A DNA stretch of 23,116 nt from positions 1 through 23,116 of the forward strand of contig JAUIEG010000002.1 in assembly GCA_030428745.1 (NCBI GenBank), in the 5' to 3' direction. The stretch is from Alphaproteobacteria bacterium (lineage in GTDB: Bacteria > Pseudomonadota > Alphaproteobacteria > Caulobacterales > Parvularculaceae). The notes under the pieces are model-generated. The model did not search any database. It saw only the letters and a program-made list of their open reading frames with translations, and was not told the DNA's origin. Position numbers and translations under genes: made by a program. Below are positions 7,868 to 14,361 of this stretch, piece by piece. Each line of letters starts with the position of its first letter. The first letter of the stretch is position 1.

Positions 7868-8878
7868 GTGACGACCAGAAAACGCCGCCTAGCAGGACGC
7901 GCAGTCAATCCTGTCGGACTTGGCTGTATGAATTTGAGCCACGCTTATGGCCATCCTCCCTCGCCTGAGGACGGCGTGAAGCTTTTGCACAAAGCTGTCG
8001 ACCTGGGCGTCGGCCATTTTGACTCTGCTGCGCTTTACGGATTCGGGCGCAATGAAGAGCTGGTCGGCCCTGCGCTCAAACATGTTCGCGACGATATTCT
8101 TCTGGTCAGTAAATGCGGCATGCAAGGCATTGACGGCAAGCGCGTCATCGATGGCCGCCCGGAGGCAATCCGCAAAACTCTTGAGGACTCGCTTAAGCGC
8201 CTCCAGACTGACAGGATCGATCTGTGGTACCTTCATCGCTACGACAAGTTGAATAATGTCCCCATCGAAGACAGCGTGGGTGAGATGGCGCGGCTCGTCG
8301 AAACCGGCAAAGTCGGCGCCATCGGTCTCTCTGAAGTCTCCGCAGAGACGTTACGCAAGGCTCATCAAGTTCACCCAATCGCAGCTGTTCAGTCTGAGTA
8401 TTCTTTGTGGTCGCGCAACGCGGAAATCGCTATCGTCGACGCCTGCGCCGAACTTGGCGCCGCCTTTGTGGCGTTTTCACCGGTCGCCCGCGGCTTTCTG
8501 ACAGACGCCGATCTCGACCCTGACAACTTTGCGGAAAAAGATATCCGCCGGGGGATGCCGCGTTTTCAGTCGCCGCATTTTGAGGCTAACGCAAAACTCC
8601 TTCCTGCCTTCCGCCAGATCGCGAAAAAAGCCGACTGCACGCCGGCCCAACTCGCCATTGCGTGGACGCTTCACAAGGCGCCGCATATTCACGCAATCCC
8701 CGGCACGACCTCCATTGACCACCTTGAGGAGAATATGGCCGCCGGCGCGATTACGCTGGCGCCTGAAACCCTCGCCGCAGTGGAAACGCTGATCAACCAG
8801 AACACCATCTCCGGACCGCGCTACCCTGCCGGGACTCAAGCCGAAATTGATACTGAAGAATTCGATCAAGGCGGCTGA
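7868..8878 (+). CDS. Aldo/keto reductase, substrate unknown
   Basis: This 336-residue (alpha/beta)8 NAD(P)H-dependent reductase has the complete catalytic tetrad: D52 and Y57 (HFDSAALYG), K82 (LVSKCG) and H123 (YLHRYD). The opening VNPVGLGCMNLSHAYG and the C-terminal cofactor region IHAIPGTTSIDHLEENM fit the AKR groups that reduce small aldehydes. It starts with GTG two bases after the ligC stop, so it is almost certainly on the same transcript. The core pathway does not need it. It could reduce an aromatic aldehyde such as vanillin, protect against the reactive semialdehyde made by LigAB, or act on an alternative intermediate; the sequence does not decide. The fold and catalytic class are firm. 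Confidence 0.82.
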   Translation: MTTRKRRLAGRAVNPVGLGCMNLSHAYGHPPSPEDGVKLLHKAVDLGVGHFDSAALYGFGRNEELVGPALKHVRDDILLVSKCGMQGIDGKRVIDGRPEAIRKTLEDSLKRLQTDRIDLWYLHRYDKLNNVPIEDSVGEMARLVETGKVGAIGLSEVSAETLRKAHQVHPIAAVQSEYSLWSRNAEIAIVDACAELGAAFVAFSPVARGFLTDADLDPDNFAEKDIRRGMPRFQSPHFEANAKLLPAFRQIAKKADCTPAQLAIAWTLHKAPHIHAIPGTTSIDHLEENMAAGAITLAPETLAAVETLINQNTISGPRYPAGTQAEIDTEEFDQGG

Positions 8879-9020
8879 AAATATTCAGGAATTCTGCCGG
8901 CTTATCACCAAGCACGGGGTGCTGAAATCTGCCCTCCGCTACAACCCAGCCGCCGCAGCATAATTTGAACTCAACTCATCGGGGCGAACAAAAAATCGTC
9001 CCGATTCTATAGGATAAAAA
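8879..9020 (+). promoter_or_regulatory. Intergenic region with two hairpins before the MFS gene
   Basis: This 142-base gap ends the tightly packed part of the operon. A short perfect hairpin AGCAC-GGG-GTGCT lies at 8911-8923, without a T-run. A second hairpin pairs TCGGGGCGA (8979-8987) with TCGTCCCGA (8996-9004) with one G-T pair around an A-rich loop, followed by TTCTATAGG. It sits just before the AGGA ribosome binding site at 9011-9014. It may be a weak terminator/attenuator that lowers transporter expression, or an operator. No clear independent promoter was seen. Confidence 0.4.
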
Positions 9021-10280
9021 ATGGACGGGGCGCCGACACCAGCAGTTAAGGAACGGGCGCAGCTCTCCAAAATAGAACTGATCGGCCTTGTCGCTTCCGT
9101 TATGGCGATGTCCGCGCTGAGTATCGACATGATGATCGCAGCGCTCGGCGACATCGGCGCCGATTTCAATCTCACCAACGAAAACGACCGCCAGCTTGTC
9201 GTTGCGGTCTTCATGTTCGCCACGGGCGCATCGCAGCTTTTTTATGGCCCGCTCTCGGATCGCTTTGGGCGGCGGACTGTCTTTCTCTGGTCTCTCATAG
9301 GATTTATCGCCGCAACTCTGCTCTGCGTGGTTGCGACCGCTTATTCCCTCTTTATCGCGGGGCGCGCCCTTCAGGGCGTCGCCGCAGCCGCGGGCCGGGT
9401 CGTCGCCATCGCGCTTGTGCGCGATCTTTTCAAGGGCCGCGAAATGGCCAGCATCATGTCTACGGCCATGACCGTCTCGATCGTGTCTCCGATTATCGCG
9501 CCAAGCCTCGGTCAGCTCATCTTATTTTTCGCGCCGTGGCGTTTTGTTTTTGTGGTTCTCCTCATCTTCGCAGGGCTGTTGTTCGCATGGGTGTTTTGGC
9601 GCTTACCTGAAACTCTTAAAACCGATGACCGACGGCCGCTTAGCTTCGGCGCAATTGGAAACATGCTGAGCCACTACGCGTCTTATCGCACCGCCATCGG
9701 CTACACTATTGGCGCCATGTGCGTCATGGCTTCACTGATGGCGTATCTGACATCCTCACAGCAGGTTTATGTCGATACCTACGGGCTGGGCGCGAAATTT
9801 CCGTTGGCGCTTGGCAGCGTCGCATTCTCCGTGGGCCTCGCCGCCATCGCCAATGCAAATCTTGTTCGCCGCTTCGGCACGCGCCGTCTTTCTCATTGCG
9901 CCATTATCGCCTTCGCTTTGATCAACACAGGCAACGCGATTTATTTGTCGTTGACCGATGGCGGAAGCTTAACGGGATATTTGGCGTTTCTGATCGCCGC
10001 CTATTTCATGATGGGGCTCATCAACTCTAATTTCAGCGCCATCGTTATGGAGCCAATGGGCAAGATGGCGGGGACAGCGTCGGCTGTTTATGGCTTCGCC
10101 ACTATGACAGGGGCGGCGCTGCTGGGCGGCCTTGCAGCAAGGCTCTATGACGGAACGGCGATCCCAATCGTCGTATCGTTCGCCGTTTTTGGCTTTATCG
10201 GCGTGTTTTCAGTTTTCGTCACAGAGCGTGGACGGCTGTTTACTGAGCCGCCCACAGAGACTGTTCGGGAACTCGCCTAA
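9021..10280 (+). CDS. MFS transporter, Bcr/CflA-like (drug:H+ antiporter 1 type)
   Basis: This 419-residue inner-membrane protein shows about 12 hydrophobic segments. The MFS motif A after TM2 is GPLSDRFGRRTVFLW (residues 76-90), and ALSIDMMIAALGDIGADF in TM1 is typical of Bcr/CflA-like members (usually STDMYLPALP). A further glycine/proline-rich motif, SIVSPIIAPSLGQLI, lies in TM5. AGGATAAAAA directly before the ATG supports the start. It is co-directional with the lig operon after a 142-base gap and could export a toxic intermediate or import an aromatic acid; Bcr/CflA members are usually exporters. The stop overlaps the stop of the convergent MetE-like gene by three bases. The substrate is unknown. 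Confidence 0.85.
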   Translation: MDGAPTPAVKERAQLSKIELIGLVASVMAMSALSIDMMIAALGDIGADFNLTNENDRQLVVAVFMFATGASQLFYGPLSDRFGRRTVFLWSLIGFIAATLLCVVATAYSLFIAGRALQGVAAAAGRVVAIALVRDLFKGREMASIMSTAMTVSIVSPIIAPSLGQLILFFAPWRFVFVVLLIFAGLLFAWVFWRLPETLKTDDRRPLSFGAIGNMLSHYASYRTAIGYTIGAMCVMASLMAYLTSSQQVYVDTYGLGAKFPLALGSVAFSVGLAAIANANLVRRFGTRRLSHCAIIAFALINTGNAIYLSLTDGGSLTGYLAFLIAAYFMMGLINSNFSAIVMEPMGKMAGTASAVYGFATMTGAALLGGLAARLYDGTAIPIVVSFAVFGFIGVFSVFVTERGRLFTEPPTETVRELA

Positions 10281-11386
10281 AAATCACCCCAGACATCACG
10301 CACGACATCGATAATAAAGCGCATTTTCGCCGCCTGATGTTCAACCATGATGTCATTGCCGTGCTCCGTTGAGGAGAAACCGCATTGCGGCGACAGGGCC
10401 ATCTGATCGAGCGGCATGAACTCAGCCGCTTCATTGATCCGGCGCTTGATGTCGTCTTTCGACTCAAGCTCGCCGAGCTTTGAGGAAACAAGCCCAAGCA
10501 CCACGGTCTTGTCCTTCGGCACGAAGCGCAAGGGGCGGAAATCACCCGACCGGTCATCATCATATTCAAGGAAATAACCGTCCACATTGAGCTCATTAAA
10601 CAGCACTTCGGCGACCGGTTCATAACCGCCTTCCGCCGCCCATGAGCTTTTGAAATTGCCGCGGCACAGATGGATCGCCACCCGCATATTGTCGGGCTTC
10701 GTCTTGATGCTTTCATTAATCCAGCGCGCATACATACGCGGCAGCTCGTCCGGGTCTTCTCCGCGCTCTTTCGCGGCCGCACGTTGTTGCGGATCGCAAA
10801 GATAAGCGAGATTGGTGTCGTCAAGCTGAAGATATGTGCAGCCGGCGCCGGCGAGCGCCTCAATTTCTTGCTGATAGGCCTTCGCCACATCTGCATAAAA
10901 CTCGTCCATGTCAGGATAGGCGTCCTGGTCGACCGCATTCCGCCCGCCTCTGAAATGCAGCATGGTTGGCGACGGGATGGTGATCTTCGGTGTCTGACTT
11001 GTCACCGACTTCAGGAACTTGAAGTTTTCAAGTTCGATCGGTTTCGCATGGCGGATCTTGCCTTTGATTTTCATTGCAGGCGGCGCGAAATCGAGTTCGC
11101 CTTTCGCGCTCTGAAATTTCTTGGAAAGACCGCCCTCTTCGACCACGCCGTCAAGCTGGACGAGAAAATCTACATGAAAATAGCGGCGGCGGAATTCGCC
11201 ATCGGTAATGCCTTTCAGGCCCAACCCTTCCTGAAACTTTGCGATGCCCTTGATCGCCTCGTCTTCAACCGAGCGCAGCTCGGCGGCAGATATCCCGCCA
11301 TCCCGGAATTTGGCCCGCGCGTCCATAAGCTCCTTGGGCCGTAGGAAGCTGCCCACATGATCGGCGCGAAATGGCGGTGTCTTCAT
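10277..11386 (-). CDS. Short MetE-like (cobalamin-independent methionine synthase C-domain) protein, copy 1
   Basis: The protein is 369 residues from the ATG at 11386, which has AAAGGA about nine bases upstream; an in-frame TTG at 11404 is a poorer start. It corresponds only to the C-terminal, catalytic barrel of MetE, which is roughly twice as long. The zinc-binding set is complete: H239 and C241 (AIHLCRGN), E274 (FLEYDD) and C335 (SPQCGF). The N-terminal RADHVGSFLRP and GITDGEFRR are family signatures. Such short proteins (annotated as 5-methyltetrahydropteroyltriglutamate-homocysteine methyltransferase or YxjG/YxjH-like) activate a thiol on zinc and transfer an alkyl group; the donor is unknown. 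The stand-alone gene follows the formaldehyde genes after a 253-base gap, so it probably has its own promoter. It may make methionine from an unusual donor or dealkylate a metabolite. Confidence 0.82.
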   Translation of the reverse strand: MKTPPFRADHVGSFLRPKELMDARAKFRDGGISAAELRSVEDEAIKGIAKFQEGLGLKGITDGEFRRRYFHVDFLVQLDGVVEEGGLSKKFQSAKGELDFAPPAMKIKGKIRHAKPIELENFKFLKSVTSQTPKITIPSPTMLHFRGGRNAVDQDAYPDMDEFYADVAKAYQQEIEALAGAGCTYLQLDDTNLAYLCDPQQRAAAKERGEDPDELPRMYARWINESIKTKPDNMRVAIHLCRGNFKSSWAAEGGYEPVAEVLFNELNVDGYFLEYDDDRSGDFRPLRFVPKDKTVVLGLVSSKLGELESKDDIKRRINEAAEFMPLDQMALSPQCGFSSTEHGNDIMVEHQAAKMRFIIDVVRDVWGDF

Positions 11387-11639
11387 AACGAGGCGTCCTT
11401 TCAAATCACTTTCAAATCAACGGATTATGCAAAAATGCAGAACCCGCGGAGGGGAGCCGAAAAAGCGAAATCAGGTAAATCCCACTTTTGTCCCACAGCG
11501 GTGGTTTCAACGCAGATCGCAGATGAAAACAAGTGGTAGCAAAACTACCACTCACATTTCTTTATATGTTTATATGGCCGGGTTTGTGGTTTGGCGCGGC
11601 GCTGCAACGAGCAGCCGCCCATGATTTTAAGTATGCCGC
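11387..11639 (-). promoter_or_regulatory. Intergenic region between fghA and MetE-like copy 1: promoter, tandem repeat and hairpin
   Basis: This 253-base gap carries no gene that I can support. Leftward, GCATAAT around 11425-11432 is a possible -10 for the MetE-like gene, without a good -35. A perfect 11-base tandem repeat, CTTTCAAATCA at 11398-11408 and 11409-11419, overlaps the ribosome binding site side. A strong palindrome lies at 11532-11552. The stretch 11553-11575 is AT-rich (TTTCTTTATATG, then TTTATATGG). The region must both end the fghA transcript and start the MetE-like one, or allow read-through. Confidence 0.4.
11532..11552 (-). terminator. Perfect 8-bp hairpin downstream of fghA: terminator or operator
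   Basis: AGTGGTAG (11532-11539) and CTACCACT (11545-11552) are exact reverse complements around a five-base loop. Read leftward, the stem is followed by TGTTTTC, a short T-run, which fits an intrinsic terminator for the leftward formaldehyde genes about 90 bases after the fghA stop. The TGGTA/TACCA halves also resemble operator half-sites of GntR- or TetR-type repressors, so a regulatory site for the MetE-like gene is an alternative. Confidence 0.5.
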
Positions 11640-12470
11640 CTAGAGCCGCTCGGCATGCCAGCGCAGATGGTCTTCGATAAAGGTGGCAATGAAATAATAG
11701 GAGTGGTCATAGCCTTCCTGCATACGCAGAGCATAAGGCTGGCCCGAGCCCGCGGCAGCATTGGCGAAAAGCTCCGGCTTTAATTGCTCGGCGAGGAAAT
11801 TATCTGCGGTCCCCTGATCGATGAGAATTTCCGCCTTGCTTGGCTGTTTAGCGACCAACGCCGTCGCGTCATAGTCAGACCATTTCGTTTCATCCGAACC
11901 AAGATAATTTGAGAATGCCTTCTTGCCCCAGGGAACTTGCGACGGCGCCACAATAGGTGAAAAGGCGGAGCAGGTTTTGAACTTGTCGGGGTTCTTCAGG
12001 TGGATCGTCATCGCGCCATGCCCGCCCATGGAGTGACCGAAAATGCCTGCGCGGGTCCCATCGACCGGAAGCTCCATGTCGACCAGCAACGCAGGCAATT
12101 CCTGTGTGATGTAGTCATACATCTTGTAATGTTTGGACCACGGCTCCTCAGTTGCATTGAGATAAAAACCCGCGCCGAGGCCGAAATCGTACGCGCCCTC
12201 CGGATCGTCGGGCACGCCTTCACCGCGCGGAGAGGTATCAGGCGCGACAATGACAAGGCCTAGTTCAGCGGCGACGCGTTGCGCGCCAGCCTTGGTGATG
12301 AAGTTTTCTTCCGTGCAGGTCAGACCCGACAGCCAGTAAAGAACCGGAAACGGGCCTTTGCCTTCAGGCGTATAGACGGCGAATTTCATGTCGCAGGAAA
12401 GGGTTTTCGACGCATGACTGTATACGCCTTGCGTCCCGCCGAACGATTTCACTGAAGATTTCTGTTCCAT
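11640..12470 (-). CDS. fghA: S-formylglutathione hydrolase
   Basis: It is the second step of glutathione-dependent formaldehyde oxidation, releasing formate and glutathione from S-formylglutathione in the cytoplasm. From the ATG at 12470 (GGGGA upstream) it has 276 residues, the usual length of this esterase-D-like alpha/beta hydrolase. The nucleophile is S147 in GIFGHSMGGHGA; the acid is the Asp of LIDQGTADNF and the histidine is H256 in EGYDHSYYF. LYWLSGLTCTEENF and APDTSPRGEGV are family signatures. A TTG 15 bases upstream is in frame but less likely. It lies in the same orientation as the formaldehyde dehydrogenase, with the VOC gene in between. The names frmB and fghA are both used for this function. 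Confidence 0.95.
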   Translation of the reverse strand: MEQKSSVKSFGGTQGVYSHASKTLSCDMKFAVYTPEGKGPFPVLYWLSGLTCTEENFITKAGAQRVAAELGLVIVAPDTSPRGEGVPDDPEGAYDFGLGAGFYLNATEEPWSKHYKMYDYITQELPALLVDMELPVDGTRAGIFGHSMGGHGAMTIHLKNPDKFKTCSAFSPIVAPSQVPWGKKAFSNYLGSDETKWSDYDATALVAKQPSKAEILIDQGTADNFLAEQLKPELFANAAAGSGQPYALRMQEGYDHSYYFIATFIEDHLRWHAERL

Positions 12471-12492
12471 CGTAGTCCCCTTCAAAAGAAAG

Positions 12493-12518
12493 CCGCGCGG
12501 CCTTAACCAACCGCGCGG
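12493..12518 (-). terminator. Hairpin with T-rich tail between the VOC gene and fghA
   Basis: CCGCGCGG occurs at 12493-12500 and again at 12511-12518; because it is self-complementary the two copies form an 8-bp GC-only stem around a 10-base loop. Read leftward the stem is followed by CTTTCTTTT, the arrangement of an intrinsic terminator. It ends about 22 bases before the fghA start, so it could be an attenuator that sets the fghA level relative to upstream genes, or it could expose or hide the fghA ribosome binding site. Confidence 0.55.
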
Positions 12519-12536
12519 ATTGAATTTCTGACGGCG

Positions 12537-12920
12537 TTATTCAGCCGCGAAACAATAGGTGCAGATCTTGTTGCCGTCAGGATCGCGCAGATAGGATGCA
12601 TAGGCCGTCGGCGCAAAAGCCCGTGGGCCCGGTTCGCCTTCGCATGTGCCGCCTGCTTTCAGGCCTTCTTCGTGAAAAGCATGCACCGCCTTGCGGCTCG
12701 GTGCCACAAACCCAAGCGTGCCGCCATTTGCATAAGTCGCCGGCTTGCCGTTCGCGGGTTTGGTGACGATGAACTCCGGCGCATCCTGTCCATACATCAT
12801 GCCATGATCGCCCATCGGCCCCATATTCTTGTAACCAAGCGCGCCAAGCGTTGCGTCGTAAAAGGCTGTCGCTTTTTCCAGATCGTTGGTGCCGAGCACC
12901 ATATGCGTAAACATCGCCAT
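12537..12920 (-). CDS. VOC (glyoxalase/bleomycin-resistance fold) family protein
   Basis: This 127-residue protein is a single vicinal-oxygen-chelate module pair: the first beta-alpha-beta unit starts MFTHMVLGTNDLEKATAFYD with a candidate metal ligand H6, and the second contains GGTLGFVAPSRKAVHAFHEE and ends in ASYLRDPDGNKICTYCF. The ATG at 12920 follows CGGAGC at a good distance. It lies between the formaldehyde dehydrogenase and S-formylglutathione hydrolase genes, a position where small VOC proteins occur in other proteobacteria, perhaps to bind or isomerise a glutathione adduct. The function is not established; glutathione-adduct or lactoylglutathione chemistry is an inference from location and fold. 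Confidence 0.82.
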   Translation of the reverse strand: MAMFTHMVLGTNDLEKATAFYDATLGALGYKNMGPMGDHGMMYGQDAPEFIVTKPANGKPATYANGGTLGFVAPSRKAVHAFHEEGLKAGGTCEGEPGPRAFAPTAYASYLRDPDGNKICTYCFAAE

Positions 12921-13027
12921 TTTTTTGCTCCGGTTTGCTTTAGGCCCTTTGCCTGCAAGCAGCAGCTGCTGATCATCATCTCTCCGCCGTCAGCAGCCAG
13001 ACGGCGGAAAGACAATTCCGAGAAAAA
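12921..13027 (-). repeat. Intergenic hairpins between adhC and the VOC gene
   Basis: Two strong dyads fill this 107-base gap. TCCGCCGTC (12983-12991) pairs with GACGGCGGA (13000-13008), a 9-bp GC-rich stem around eight bases. CAGCAGCTGCTG at 12960-12971 is a perfect 12-base palindrome. Neither is followed by a T-run in the leftward direction, so they look like mRNA-stabilising or processing structures at the adhC 3' end, and not terminators. Confidence 0.5.
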
Positions 13028-14140
13028 CTAGAAAATCACCACACTGCGGATCGATTTGCCCTCATGCATCAAATCGAAAGCCTTGTTGATGTCTTCGAGC
13101 GGCATGGTGTGGGTGATGAGCGGATCGATCTCGATCTTCTTGTCCATATACCAGTCAACGATTTTCGGCGTGTCCGTGCGCCCGCGCGCGCCGCCGAAGG
13201 CCGTGCCTTTCCAGACCCGTCCCGTGACGAGTTGGAACGGTCGGGTTGAGATTTCTTTACCCGCCTCGGCGACGCCAATGATAATCGACTCGCCCCAGCC
13301 GCGATGACAGGATTCAAGCGCCTGGCGCATGACGTCCGTGTTGCCGGTGCAATCGAATGTGTAATCTGCGCCGCCGCCAGTGAGTTCGACCACTTTGTCG
13401 ACAACATTCCCGGAGCCGATTTCCTTTACGTTGACAAAATCGGTCATCCCGAACTCGCGGGCGATCCCTTCACGCGACGGGTTTATATCGACGCCTATGA
13501 TCTTGTTGGCGCCGACAAGCCGGGCGCCCTGAATAACATTGAGACCAATGCCGCCGAGACCGAACACCGCCACATTGGCGCCGGGCTCAACGCCCGCCGT
13601 CCAGACAACGGCGCCAACGCCGGTCGTCACGCCGCATCCGATGTAACAGGCCTTGTCGAAGGGCGCGTCTTTGCGGATTTTCGCGACGGAATATTCGGAA
13701 AGCACTGTAAAGTTCGAAAAGGTCGAGCAGCCCATATAGTGGTAAAGCGGCTTGCCTTTCCACGAGAAGCGGCTCGTGCCGTCAGGCATAACGCCTTTGC
13801 CCTGCGTCGCGCGCACTGACGTGCAGAGATTCGATTTCTGCGACAGACAGGTTTTGCACTGGCGGCATTCAGCCGTGTAGAGCGGAATGACATGATCGCC
13901 GGGCTCAACCGACGTGACGCCCGGCCCCACTTCGCGCACAATGCCGGCGCCTTCGTGACCGAGGATTGAGGGAAAGATGCCTTCTGAGTCCTTGCCTTCC
14001 AGCGTGTAGGCGTCGGTGTGGCAAATGCCGGTCGCCATGATTTCAACGAGGACCTCGCCCGCTTTCGGCCCTTCAAGATCGACTTCTTCAATCACCAGCG
14101 GTTTATTCGGTTCAACGGCGATGGCGGCTCTGGTCTTCAT
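13028..14140 (-). CDS. adhC: S-(hydroxymethyl)glutathione dehydrogenase / class III alcohol dehydrogenase
   Basis: It oxidises the spontaneous adduct of formaldehyde and glutathione to S-formylglutathione with NAD+ (also known as frmA or gfaA). From the ATG at 14140, preceded by GAGGGAAG, it has 370 residues, the family's standard size; an in-frame ATG at 14179 would add 13 atypical residues. The catalytic zinc site includes C40 (GICHTDAY) and H62-E63 (GHEGAG); the structural zinc cysteines are C92, C95, C98 and C106. R110, in SVRATQGKG, matches the arginine that binds the glutathione carboxylate in class III enzymes and distinguishes it from ordinary alcohol dehydrogenases. GLGGIGLNVIQGA is the NAD site. 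It implies that formaldehyde is produced by the pathways encoded around it. Confidence 0.96.
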   Translation of the reverse strand: MKTRAAIAVEPNKPLVIEEVDLEGPKAGEVLVEIMATGICHTDAYTLEGKDSEGIFPSILGHEGAGIVREVGPGVTSVEPGDHVIPLYTAECRQCKTCLSQKSNLCTSVRATQGKGVMPDGTSRFSWKGKPLYHYMGCSTFSNFTVLSEYSVAKIRKDAPFDKACYIGCGVTTGVGAVVWTAGVEPGANVAVFGLGGIGLNVIQGARLVGANKIIGVDINPSREGIAREFGMTDFVNVKEIGSGNVVDKVVELTGGGADYTFDCTGNTDVMRQALESCHRGWGESIIIGVAEAGKEISTRPFQLVTGRVWKGTAFGGARGRTDTPKIVDWYMDKKIEIDPLITHTMPLEDINKAFDLMHEGKSIRSVVIF

Positions 14141-14361
14141 CTCTTCCCTCTTTCGATTTCCGCATGAAGCGGCGCTCAACTCGCCGTCTCATACCATATT
14201 TCCTCAGCTTTTCTCGCTTTTTTGCCGAAAAACAACGCCCCTCTCCGGCTGTCTGCCGGCAAGTTTTCCACAGGTTGAAGGCGCTGCAGAAGAAGCGCTC
14301 GCCAAACGAATAGCTTCCTTCATCCCCAGTATTGAAAACCTCATCCAGGGCAGAAAGAAGT
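14141..14361 (-). promoter_or_regulatory. Intergenic region upstream of adhC
   Basis: This 221-base gap separates the MetE-like copy 2 stop from adhC and probably contains an adhC promoter. A 5-bp hairpin, CCGGC (14245-14249) with GCCGG (14255-14259), and adjoining A/T runs (AAAAAAGCGAGAAAAG read leftward) are visible, but no clear -35/-10 pair. No open frame with coding features was found in it. Read-through from the upstream trio remains possible. Confidence 0.35.

Noticed and set aside
12960..13008. CRISPR or repeat-array reading of the CAGCAG/GCTGCTG motifs
   Set aside because: Only two dyads occur, with no regular spacers or repeated units.
13304..13819. 171-codon rightward open frame within adhC
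   Set aside because: Fully inside the class III alcohol dehydrogenase gene on the opposite strand; no ribosome binding site or domain.
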